A stretch of 64,000 nucleotides of DNA. It comes from Schistocephalus solidus (taxonomy: Eukaryota > Platyhelminthes > Cestoda > Diphyllobothriidea > Diphyllobothriidae). The notes below the pieces were generated by a model. The model did no database searches, was not told where the DNA came from, and saw nothing but the letters and a program-made list of their open reading frames with translations. Shown piece after piece: positions 12,466-23,566 of this stretch (position 1 is the first letter of the stretch; every line of letters starts with the position of its first letter). Location: NCBI GenBank assembly GCA_017591395.1, contig WEDG01000799.1, forward strand, positions 124,001 through 188,000, in the 5' to 3' direction. Made by a program: the position numbers and the translations under genes.

Positions 12466-15400
12466 AGTTTATTTTGCAAACCTAATTCGAAGTCAATTCC
12501 TAGTAGGCAGCATACTTAATTTTTGAAGACCTAAGTAAATCAAATGCATGACAAATCTTGATTAAGAAAAGACACGGCGTAAATGCATTTTAGATCCTTT
12601 TATCAGCGTACACAGGCTTCTGTCTATTCATAGCAGAAATGTTCGTAGGGAACGCTTCTATCCCCTTCACCCCCCCAGTGCAGGACATGGGACCCGGAAC
12701 CATCCGTAATGCAGGTGGTTTTGCACTTTATTCCAGGGAAATTAAGTTTAAATATAAATTTAAGGTCGGGTTCAGGTAAGGTCAGGGTTAAGATTAGAGT
12801 TGTGCTCAAGGTTATGCTTTAGGGTAAGATCGGAGCCAGAGTTAGTATTTAGATTAAGACACTGGAATATATACCTTCCCAGAAATTGACCGCAAGGCCA
12901 ACTCTATTACGTGATGCGGTGCTGGTGTGCCTATTGCTGGGTCCTGTGGCGGAAACTGGCAATGCCAACCGGAGCAGTCGCTATCCTAAAAGGTTAACTC
13001 CAGTGACTCCCTCAGATCTGAATTCTCCATCATTGTTTGTAGGGGCAGCAGCGCTGGGTTTAAGATGGATTAAGCAAAATTTACGAGAGTACTGTCCGCA
13101 AGGCAATTACGTTGGCGCTGAACTAATGAAAAACGCATAACTTTAAAATATTAAACTATCCGTCTGTGAAAGGCTTACCCTCTTCTTTATACAACATTCT
13201 TTTTGTACAACATAAAAGTTCGTAAGAACTGCTTCTTTTGTTGGAGACATTCCAGTGTAGGTAGAACTCTGTGAACATCTGTCTCCCGAATACGACATTG
13301 CCAAACTCTCTTTCATCTTGTGTGGCTGAGACGCTCCCTTTGATCTGACTTGAAAGGCGACGGTGGGGGGCTCTCACAGTCACATCATCAACCAACCCGT
13401 AGAACTGACTACCGAAAAGGAATTCAGTGAATCGCGCAACATTTTAGGTAGTAGACGCGTTTTACTGGCATGAACGCAGGTGACGTCCATCTTCCGAGTA
13501 CGTTCGTATATAGGAATTCGGCTGGTCGCACACCTTGATCAGCTCATTTTTATCAAGATAAAGAGGCCTATTGATTTTTTAAATCGTAATATTACTTCCT
13601 ATCAATGCGGGTACCATGGCGGTATTTTAGGTGGTCGAACTTGGCTTTCTGGTAATATATTTTGCTTATCTAGAATAAAGCACTATTTTGCGGCAGACTT
13701 TTATGAAAAAGCAGTAATGAGAGCGTCTGTTGCAATAATAGTGTGTATTAATGGTGATACTATTTTTACTGAGAGCAAACAGGGGCTATTATGAGGTACA
13801 AAAATGCGTAAATTGTCATCCAGACACCGTTTATAATCTTTTGAAGGTCACACTGATCATATGGTGACTGAGAGCGCATTGTCAACACATCTCACCATCA
13901 CTCGTGTGCATTGATTCAAATGTACTTTCGGATGCAGGCCAACCCAGCGAATACACAGGTTATTCAGCTGGACACATGCCTAGATAGCTTGTGAGGTCAG
14001 TGAGTAAGATATTTCGCTGCTCTGTTACCAAGCCCTCGTTCGACAACAAACGTTCTGTAGAAACTGAAAGTAACCTTTCGGTTGGTCCTTCAAGCCCAAA
14101 CATTTCGAACATTGACAGAAAAAGCTTAACTCGAGAAGTGAATAACCTTGTAGGTCTTTTCAGCAAGATAATGGAGCCCCCGTCTGCTCATAAATTAAAG
14201 TTTTTTTTACCTTTAGAGGATCGCAATATAAAAAACAAAATTGTCGAAATTGAATATTTCGTCCGTCTTTGCCCTACGCCCATAGTCTGAGACAGAATTC
14301 GGCAGGTTTTACCAGACTCTGCATATCGTTTTCTAATATAGATTGGTAATTGCACTCGGAAGTCCTGACAAGCGAGAATTGTACAACCCACAGTCAGAGA
14401 GTAGCATTTGCTTTCTTCGAACATCCGATATAGTTTATGAAATTAAGAGTTCATTATCTGGCCATCTGTACCTCGAACTAACTCATTAAAATCAATAGCA
14501 CAAGAATAGGTCGAGGACTAACTGCGGGGAAATTTTGTAAAACTTTCCGTTTCAGGAACATGCTTGCTGTGTTGCAAAACATGTGTTAAGCGGTAGTGCG
14601 CTCGGTTGACTGAAACAAAATTGTTTCCCCCGATGGCTCAATATCACCTCTTCTAGCAGAAGTGGTAATTTATCATTCATTTCGAACAGCGACCCTTTAA
14701 GGACATGAAGATATGCGAAATTGCGGATGCCCGACGGACTTTGAGCTTGATCGATTAATGTGCGGTCTATCAAAGCTTCATATACCATTTGTGGAGTCAC
14801 TGAGTACATATCACTTGTTTTTTAAAAACACTAAGGAACGTGCAGAATAGTGCAGTTTGCGAATTTATTCATAAATTATTTTCCAACGAGGCCAAGGTCG
14901 CTTTACCTGCACGCAGCAGCCAGCTCTGCTGCAGCCACCGACTTAAATGCCTTAAGAGTTCAATTGGGGTCCTAGGTTGTGGTTGTAAGCTTTGTATAAC
15001 TCATCGTAAGCGTTTTTACACGCGTTCAGCTCTAAAGTTGCCGCGCTTTGATAATCCGTGTTCTGAAAAACATATTCTAATAAATGCAATATTCAGTCAG
15101 GAAAAACCGTCGAATCATCAGTAAATTAAAGAAACCGCTCTTTCGTGTGCGTTGTCTCTCACTATTTATCGTTGCTTCTACTTAGAGTGAAGCAAAAAAG
15201 AAGGCGGACGTTAAAAGAGAGGGGATATACATTGAAAGGGCCATGATTCACTTAGGAAAAAATGCAAGCGACTTGTGTGCTAGGCCGCCAAACCGCTCTA
15301 TTGCATGTGTGTGAAAGAGAGGGAAAAATTGGTCAAAATTTGCGATGGTTATGTTAGAGTGCATTTTAGAAAAACGGCCGTAATACTCACGCCTTGTTGG

Positions 15401-17320
15401 AGCACGCGCATCAAGAAACGGCTTCGCTTTAGAGTAGTTGGGAACGAAAATGAAAATTAATAATAATGCTTCATTGTTTGTGCATCTGATGAGAGCCTTC
15501 AATTGTATTTTCAAGTAGCACATGTAGCCTAGGCATGGGGATACATTTCTAACGGGTCTATTTTTTACTGACTGAAGCTAATTCATGCAAAATAACATCC
15601 CAAAGTTCGTTAAGGTAAATTTTGCCCTGAAATTTCTCGTATTTATACGCCTGAACGGCTTGTTATGACCGAAAAATGTGTGGTTCGTAGAAAAACATAC
15701 TGAGAGAGCGTGGATCAGTAAATGAGTAGAGTAGTGTTTGAAACGTTCGCGTAAGTGCTTTCGTGGTTTTATGTTGGTAGGTTCATTACTGGGGCTTGCA
15801 AATTATGCAACAAGATGAACATAGCACTCAGCAACAGTGCGTTTGAGATCAAAAATATTTTTTGGATTCATAATTGACTGTTGAGGTTGCTATCGATTTG
15901 ACATAGTATCGAGCATTGAGTTTTTTGTCCACTAAAACCGCATTTCAGGGCTTCGTTTATGAAAACATGACTTTTATATAAAACACGGTTCATTAAGTTG
16001 CGTTACTATTGTCAGTAATGAACTGATATATTGTGGCCTTGAAAACCTTATTCACTAAACGATTAAATAATCATAGTTTTTCTGAAAGACATTCTTGAAT
16101 AAAGGCAGCCATTTATAGACGACAAATAAAACTTATAACCATACATGTAAAAATTGTCATTTGAGAATCCGCAAGCTTTCTTGTCATTATTTAAGTTCCA
16201 AGGAAACGTAATGCCAGTATTTCCTCAATTTTGACATCGTGTCACAGAAAGTCACAAACTATAACGTTACTTATCTGATTTCAGAAGGTGACAATGAAAG
16301 AGTATTAAACTAGAATGGAAACCTTCCAACAGAGGTGCAACAGGGTTGCCACAGTACCGTCTTTCATCAAATGAAATGAAATGGCATCAAATTCATGTAT
16401 TTATTTTTGGGACTAAATCTTTCGATAGATTTTTGCAAGAAAACCAACCACTCATTCCGGTTTAATGGCTTCCTCACGATTTTTTGCAAACCTGAAAGGT
16501 TGATACTCTGTTGCTAAGGCAAAACGAGGATGCATAATCATTTCAATTAAACTTGCGCTTGTTTTACCGCGGAAGCAGGACATCCAACAAATAAGGCCAA
16601 ACCTGTTAATCTCTCTTACTGCTAGAATATGTATGGAAACTTTTCCCAAGTTAATGAATGTTTCGCTTATTTGTGACATAGCAAGACATTTACAATTAAT
16701 TTTTTTTCGATAGCAGGCCATTGGAAAAGAAGTCCTCATAACCTCAGATAATGTTGTAATTTGACTGTAGCGCTAATGACCGTGCGTAGTATCAGTTTTC
16801 TTGAATGAAAATTTGGTAAGATATGCCCACCCTATCTTTAGTGTTGTCAAACTATAATAATATTTACTTAAGGAAAAAATAACAGGCTTCGGTTCCTATA
16901 ATTTTAGTCGTAGCCTAAGGCAAAATCATAACATTCAATGAAGGGCATTCTGTGAATTTTCTTATTCTTTCAGTTTATTTTGAATTATGCATATCTAGGC
17001 GATATATAAGTTGTGACTCTTCTTCTGAGATGAAAACTGGGCGCAAATGTCACGAATAAACGAAAGGTACCACACAAATTTTCAGTCTGTCATTGTTGAA
17101 GTGCAGTTCCTTTTGCTCTATTTCACCTCCTTTATCCATTATTAAGATAAACTGAAAGAGAAACTTCTTACTTTCGTTAAAAGTTAGATATAAATATAAA
17201 ATTACTCAGGGTTATTGAAAATTACATGCCCACAAACACAAAACGCCGAGTTAAGATAATTGAAAAAAGAATATTGAGACAACTGATAAGTTCTGTTCAC
17301 AAAATTTTCCATAAACGTAC
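12466..17320. other. AT-rich, unassigned; partly likely intronic
   Basis: No recognisable gene up to the CRIB exon. G-rich degenerate TTAGGG-like words lie at 12760-12840. On the - strand near 16491 an acceptor-like CTTTCAG precedes an open stretch reading NEWLVFLQKSIERF, which could correspond to the W-x-x-L-L segment that follows CRIB domains in PAKs. Its phase does not fit the CRIB exon directly, so I do not call it. A 95-codon - frame covers 16452-16739. Confidence 0.35.
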
Positions 17321-17430
17321 GCGGAATTCACCCGTTGCAACATCAAACACCACATGTAATTCGTGGCTAACATTCGTAGGAAAGGAAATCTTCGGGTCGG
17401 CTTGGTTTTTCGGAAGGCGGAAGAGGTGAA
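17321..17430 (-). CDS. CRIB-domain exon, p21-activated-kinase-like
   Basis: A 110-nt exon flanked by an acceptor (TTTGCTTTCAG just above 17430) and a donor (GTACGT at 17320 downward). It encodes 36 complete codons, including ISFPTNVSHELHVVFD followed by VATGEF. This matches the CRIB/PBD motif I-S-x-P-x(2-4)-F-x-H-x-x-H-V-G-F-D. The TGEF continuation is typical of group I PAKs, which bind GTP-loaded Cdc42/Rac at membranes to release kinase autoinhibition. Odd points: the motif Phe and the Gly of HVGFD are both Val, which might weaken GTPase binding or reflect divergence. The exon joins in phase to 17974-18047. I found no kinase domain, so a PAK assignment is inference; other CRIB proteins remain possible. 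Confidence 0.7.
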
Positions 17431-17973
17431 CTGAAAGCAAATAAACTGAAATATATATTTTAAGGCGTAAAGACAGCTTTAAAATGTTTTTAAATGGCCC
17501 AAATTGTAAAGAAGACTTTTGCTAAAACCGTTCATAATTAAATGACTTTACACGCCAAATGTTTTTTTTGAAAAACGCATGGTGGTTAACATTTATTTGT
17601 GTTCCCAAGTGTTGCATGACGTGTTATTTAGTTGCCGACTTATGACTGTTGGCTTATGTTGTACAGTGATATTTTCCAAACAATTTAGAAAGCCATCGAA
17701 TTGAGTTTGATGTTTCAAAACGACAGGCTGCATTACTTTGACTTATTTATACTAGTTTTAATGATGTGAAAAGAAAGAATTTTAAAATCATTTATTGATA
17801 CAAATTTGGTCGTCTATAAATCAGAGCTATGAGCAGAAAATTGTTTGACGTTAAGTTTCAAATTATTTTTAAAATTCTAAGGTATAACCTAACCCAAACT
17901 AACGAATTCGGATTGCGAAAAAGTAATAACGACAGTGTTACTAATGAAATTCTTCACTATATAAAATTATTAC

Positions 17974-18047
17974 CTTTTTTACGCTGAGATTTTCGGGGTG
18001 GAAGGGGTAACGGTTTCGAAGGGGCAACGGGCTCAATATTCCTACGC
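17974..18047 (-). CDS. Proline-rich exon upstream of the CRIB exon
   Basis: A 74-nt candidate exon with acceptor TTTCCCTTTGCAG and donor AAAAAAG/GTAATA. The open frame encodes 24 residues including EPVAPSKPLPLPPRKSQRKK. It ends with one extra G, which completes a Val codon with the first two bases of the CRIB exon, so phases match across the 543-bp intron. A proline-rich stretch followed by basic residues just before CRIB is the layout of PAK N-termini (SH3-adaptor binding and phosphoinositide-binding basic patch). The upstream exon was not found; it must end with two bases of a split codon. The first 15 nt (GCGTAGGAATATTGA) recur at about 18632-18646. Confidence 0.6.
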
Positions 18048-19899
18048 CTGCAAAGGGAAAAAGTTTTAATCATTCAGTTAGTACAATTAATGTTTCTGGA
18101 CGTTCTAGCCAGTACTATTTCGCGTATTGCTTTAACATACAGCGTGCTTGAAGATCGCATGGGCGGGGCTGGAGGAGCTAAAGTGTGTTCCATTTTAATT
18201 TTCGCAAGTTTTTCATGAAAAATTCATTTTAGTTGCAGATTGCACATCAGCGGAAAACTTGTCAATTCAAATAAAATGAAGTGGCGAGAACGCATAGCCG
18301 TTGGGGATTAGATCCATTTTTGTAAATTGCGGTAAGGTCAGCGAATCAGTATAAGTCTGCAAAACCCGGCTTGCCGATATGCGATCAATATAGCATATTT
18401 ATAAGACCAGCTATTTCAACGGAGATAACTGCGTCTGTTGAGAAATTTTTTTGGGTGCCATGGTGAAAGTTATCTCTTTTCTATATTTTCTCTTTTCTCT
18501 TTTCTATATTTTATTCCTTAGTGTCTAATCTCCAAAATAAACCACGGAGAACCACCCCCGATTAGAGGACGTGAAATTCCAGATTCTTCTTTTGTGTGCG
18601 TTTTCGAATTTCTGGACTGCTTGCTCCTATCAATATTCCTACGCCTTCTTTATCTCCCCAGATATACTCCGTTTCTAAGAGATCACCATATTTGGTTCTA
18701 TATGCTCGTGTTCGCTTGTTTCTCACAAAATTTTGAGGGGTCATGTAGTCGAAGTCAAGCTGCGCAAGTTTTTCAACGGTAAAGTGAATATTCGACGACT
18801 GAATATTTCTGCCACCATTTCTCTATAAATCAGAAATTGACACTTCCGGCGATCGGTCATGCAAGTAATTCCAAACGAAATGACTGGAAAGTGAGGTATG
18901 GGTTGTGCACTACAGCATGGCAGTTTTGTTGGAGTAGCCTTAGTTCCTTGAGTTTACAGAGGCTGTCGTTTGCTATTTGAATTGCTGAATTACTCACTAT
19001 CATTTGTATGCCAAATCTTTTATATAGATTTTTACCTCTGTATATTTCAAGGGCTATAGGCAAATGGTTTTGGATGGGCTTATATTTAAAAAGACATTGT
19101 TACGCTTGCTTATTTTCGAAATTGCTGCAGTTCTTTTAAGTCCCAGCTATTTCTGTTCTCAGTAATTCACTTCCTTTTTTCCTGTTAAAATCCCTTTTTA
19201 TGCAAACCCATTTTATTTCTCGGGGAGTTTAAACGTTCATGTTTAAAATTCACCTCAGCTTTCACATAGGGTGGTTTTTACTGTGCTAAGTATGGCACTG
19301 ATTTGCACGTAAAGGAATCACTAATCTTGAAAAAAAATTCTACTGCTGAGGATTCTTCCCTGCCCAAGGATCGATCAAAACTAGAATTGATAGTCTCGAT
19401 CTATGCTGATTTCTGAAACTCACGCCGGCTGTGTACTCCCTGCATCTGCTTTCAATCGCTGAAGGGGCTCAAACCAAAGGCTGAGTCCTTATATTTTCAT
19501 ATTCTTATTTTTTAATATCCTAACTGACTCTCTGTTAATTTTGTGGCAATTCTTACATGCAAAACTCAAGTTCCTTAAGTAACATACAGGTCACATTAAA
19601 CATATCGCGATTGCTGAACCCGGTAAACCAGAGGAATTTTCGCTCTTTCCGAAGGAAGCCCCATCTTTTCCTTGCTCCCCTCCACCAGTCCTTATTTCGG
19701 GTAGCATCAGCACTAATCTGGCTTTACCGCCCATCACTATATTGCTGGTAGACGGTGCACTAACATGCGATGTTTAAGAGGTTGGCGAGTTTGTAAATCC
19801 AAAGAGGAAAATATATAAGCAAAACAACTCGTGCAGGGATTTGGCTCCAGCCTGCCCAACATTCGGCTCATCTGGACCTATCGGGCCAAGTGAATTGGT
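18048..19899. other. Unassigned; possible upstream part of the - strand gene
   Basis: A - frame at 18562-18744, extendable upstream to an acceptor-like TTGCGCAG near 18755, reads NKRTRAYRTKYGD...ETEYIWGDKE. It could be an exon but matches no family I recognise. A CT-rich duplicated stretch (TCTCTTTTCTATATTTT) lies at 18473-18512. No mobile element seen. Confidence 0.3.
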
Positions 19900-21575
19900 A
19901 ACCAGTACTCACTCAGCTGAAAGAGCTGAGTTATAAACGGGCCCGCGATTGAGTCAAAAACATAATGTAGTCATCAAAGGCGTCCCGGAGTCAGCTTCAA
20001 TTATTCCAAAGGAGCGAGTTAAAAATGATTTGGATCTCCTTTAATAGTATGCATAAACGATGCTAACGGACGGTGAGTCCATCCACATGCTCAAGGCATA
20101 TAGAATATGGAAGGCTCTGTCAGCACTTGAATCAAATCCTCGATCAAGACATCTTAAAATAATCTTGGAAAACGAAGCACAGGCACAGTTCCTGCTACAG
20201 AAAAAAGCAACCCTACGGGGCCTGCATTCTGAATTTTTTTTCGACCGGAATACGGGCTGAAAGAGCGAATGAAAATGAGACAGTGACTAATAGAACTGGA
20301 AACACGGAGGGCCAATGGTGAGGCACATCTTCAAATAAGAAACGGACAAATAGTTCAAGTGAAAAGAGCATTTCTTTGGCCGAAGGCAGTCACTCTGACA
20401 GCCTTACTGTCCATTTTCAGAAACCAAAAACGTGCTCGCTTAAATTATTCGTCTTAAATGCCACATTTCTGTTAATAAGATTTCTTTGCTCCAGACTCTG
20501 GTTTTCATCCACCGCCTTGACATTTTAATAATAAAAAGAGGCCTGGGCAACACCCTATGTATCAGACTCTGAACTCAATTTTCTACGGTATGATTATATT
20601 CGTAACTATCGACACGAGGGTCGTGGCGGAGGAAGCTACATCTATATAAAGCAGCCACTTACGTTTCTGTCATTGGATTATCGTCAATTTACCGCAGTAG
20701 AATAGATCTGTTGGCTCTGATTAGTTCTAAAAGATAACTTCTCTTTACTCAGTGGTTGTGTCTATTGCCTGCTCAATACTAGTGAGGATTTCTATCTTTG
20801 TCTCTCACTAGCATTCCATGCTGCAGTTGACTTACATTTTAAGAATTGCTTTATTGCAGGTAATTTCAACCTTCCTGACATTCGCTGGTTTCCAGTCCCC
20901 TCCGGCCCCATAAAGTTCGAGGACTTTCTCGAGGCCGTAAATATTGGCATGTGGACCCAGGTTGTTTACTTCCCTACCCGAGGAACAAACATACTTGATC
21001 TCAATTTCTGCAGAGGCTGTCAGCCATTGTCAGTGTCATCATAAGGCCCACTTGGGAGCTGAGATTATAATATCGTTGTTTCTACACTACAACTCGAAAC
21101 CGATGAAACGCTTTCCGAAAAAATATAGCTTTTTCTTTAATTTTCGATTAGCGCTTTTGACAGAAGTATTGCTACATCTTAACTCCCACGACTGGTCTAA
21201 TTTCTTTATGTGTCAGGATGTGAAAACCTGTACCGGTATGCTTTACGAAGTTTTAGATCCACTTATTTCTTGGTTTGTTCCCAGTAAGAAATTAATTAAT
21301 GTCACGGATGAGGTTTATCTCCCTTTATCTTTTCTCCGTAGGTTGCGGTAACTCTCGTCGATTCCATTTTCAAAACGACATTTCCGTTCTGCCCTTGATT
21401 CACCGTATTTTTGAGCAGGCCAAGAGGCTAACCGAAGAAAAAAGGCTAGCCGAAGAGGTCAAATATGTCGAAAACCGTTCGTTAAATGTAGCGAATTTTT
21501 TTTCACGCACAATAAGAAGCCGAAGTAAAACATGGCATCCTGTACTACTGGACTCCGTTGGAAATCCTGTAGTTT
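19900..21575 (+). mobile_element. CR1/jockey-like LINE family C, copy C1 (decayed, 3' truncated)
   Basis: ORF1 remnant at about 19960-20290: NVVIKGVPES, then KERVKNDLDLL, then RSRHLKIILE, the same domain order as ORF1 of families A and B. An apurinic-type endonuclease remnant follows at about 20440-21010 (GRGGGSYIYI, then AGNFNLPDIRW). The linker to the reverse transcriptase is at 20944-21570, matching C3 in inverse orientation. Frameshifts and stops throughout. The copy ends at WHPVLLDSVGNPVV, before the RT, and continues into unrelated AT-rich sequence. Confidence 0.8.
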
Positions 21576-21675
21576 TTTTATGTTTTTATATTTTTAGAAT
21601 TTATATTTGGTTAGCACCGGCAAGGCACTGTCTAAGCAAACATTAGTAACGAAATAAAGTTATGACAATGTGTGC

Positions 21676-23440
21676 AGATAATTCAGTATATATAAGGGAG
21701 ATATGCAGAGCCTTTGAAAACCCTATTTACAGATAGCCGTTAGCAAAACAAGCAAATGATACATTGCGATAGTCGTTTTGCATATCGATCATTGCGGTCG
21801 ACTCAATATATTTCCATCAAGTAAAAATGCATCAAATCTTCTTTTAAGCATTTCAACGCTTTCAGCCTGAACAACCGAAGCTGGCAGTTTGTTACATTCT
21901 TCAATCACCCGTTGGGAAAAGAAGTTGGCCCGCATTTCAAGTTTGGTGTGTTTTCTTTTCCGTTTGTATGGGTGTCCTCGGAGACTTGTCATGTTTGCCA
22001 ATTCAAAAAGGTTGGCCATCTGAAGAGCACAATCAACTCCTCTGACCAGTTTGAAGTCTAAGATCATATCCCCTCTATATTGCCTATAAGAGAGAGGAAA
22101 AATTTTAAGTCTTTCTAGGCGGCCCTCATAGGGTAGACATTCCAATCCGCTGACTTGTTTCGTTGTCCTCCGTTGAACTTTCTCCAGCAGAGCGTAGTCA
22201 TGTTTCGTCCAAGGGCGCCACGCCTGAACGCAATATTCCAACACCGGCCAGATAAATTTTCCAAACACGCGCCCAAAAAGCTCTCCATCAAAATTAACAA
22301 AGGCCCTCCTAAGTTTTGTTTACTGCTTCTTTTCGAGTTCACCGTATATGCCATCGATTGTTGACTTTTGTTTTAAAAATGGCAAATATTTTTGAATCGG
22401 ATATGTTTACCATACTACTCATTTCTGCTGTTCATATGGATGCTCACATAGTGCAGCAATTATCCACTTTGTATTTATTTAAACCATGGTACTAAGTTGT
22501 AATGATGGGGCCCTCTGGGCCTTAAATATACAATTTATTTATTTATTTATTATTTATTTCTTTTCTCAAAAGATTCCGACACTGATTTCGTTGTTTCTTA
22601 AAAGCGGAAAAATGTTCCGGTTGTTGATATCTGGCATATGTTCTCCACAGTCTTCTTTTCTTCTTGAGATTCCTTTTTATTTCCGATGTCACCCACTTGG
22701 GTCGGAAGACGCACGATCGCCTTTTAAATGAGCAGAATTACTGTACCAACTACTGAATCAATTTAGTAATGAAAAACCAGGCAGCGTTTAGGTCAGGTAC
22801 ATTTGCAGGGCTCCAGTCTATCCCATTTAGTAATTCTTTCATTTTGGGAAAATCCCCTTTCCATACATTTCTCTCCCTGACTGCACGACATTTGGGTACA
22901 GAAATATGACTGTACTCCCAAGCAAGAACGCAATGATCACTTCGTCCAAGCGGCACGTAAGAACTTAATGCAAGGATGCAATTGTCGTCTCTACTAATGA
23001 TTAGATCTAAACAGCTTGACTGCAGCCCATTTCGGAACCGCGTCTTTATTGTGACATGTTGGGTAAGAAACTCGTCATTTACAAACTGAAGTAATTTCTG
23101 TTCGAATGAATTTTCCGATTGCGAGCAGTACATTGACACCCAATCGATATCGGGAGCGTTGAAATCTCCAAGTATTAATAAGTGTTTGCTACGGCAGATT
23201 TGCTTTACCTCTGTGAGGAGTGCTTCGCCCGTGTCCGTTCGCTGTCCTGGGGATCGATATACCACGGCAATATGGAGGTCTGGTTGGTTTGGCACTTTCA
23301 GTTTGCAACAAAGTATTTCACAAGACAAGATCCTATTTGGCGAGGGCCCATCCTGAATGAAGTCAATGTCTTCTCGTATGAACATTGCGATTCCACCACC
23401 CCTACGTCCGTTTCTATCCATGCGGATAAGCTGAAACCAT
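21676..23440 (-). mobile_element. LINE family A, copy A1 (split by E1, 5' truncated)
   Basis: The 3' tail (TTCAGTATATATAAGGGAG in + orientation) starts near 21681. The C-terminal ORF2 part at 21789-22268 reads FIWPVLEYCVQAWRPWTKHD. After insert E1 (22312-22556), family A sequence resumes at 22556 with the endonuclease C-terminal half (22750-23421; RRGGGIAMFIRE, LILGDFNAPDIDW, GRSDHCVLAWE). About 1.28 kb, corresponding to the RT core (A3 24090-25370), is missing at the E1 junction. The copy is 5' truncated at 23440, abutting the tail of A3. Confidence 0.85.
22312..22556 (+). mobile_element. LINE family E 3' UTR, copy E1
   Basis: Matches E3 and E4 in the opposite orientation: TTCGAGTTCACCGTATATGC, then GGGGCCCTCTGGGCCTTAAA, ending in an (ATTT)n tail. 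It is 5' truncated inside the U-rich hairpin seen in E2 and E3, leaving only TTTTGTTTACTGCTTC. Inserted within A1. Confidence 0.8.
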
Positions 23441-23566
23441 CTATTAGTTCAGTATAGTTCAGTATATATAAGGGAAATAGGCAGTTCCTTTGAAAACCCT
23501 ATTTACAGATAGACAGTAGCAAAAACAAGCAAATGTTACATGGCGATAGTCGTTTTAGTATATCGA

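Noticed and set aside
15375..15415. 36-nt microexon on the - strand (CGAAGCC...AAGGC)
   Set aside because: The acceptor and a GTGAGT donor look good, but the short peptide cannot be tied to any gene.
16438..16491. Third PAK exon (NEWLVFLQKSIERF)
   Set aside because: Resembles the segment after CRIB, but the best acceptor gives the wrong phase with the CRIB exon and no good donor follows.
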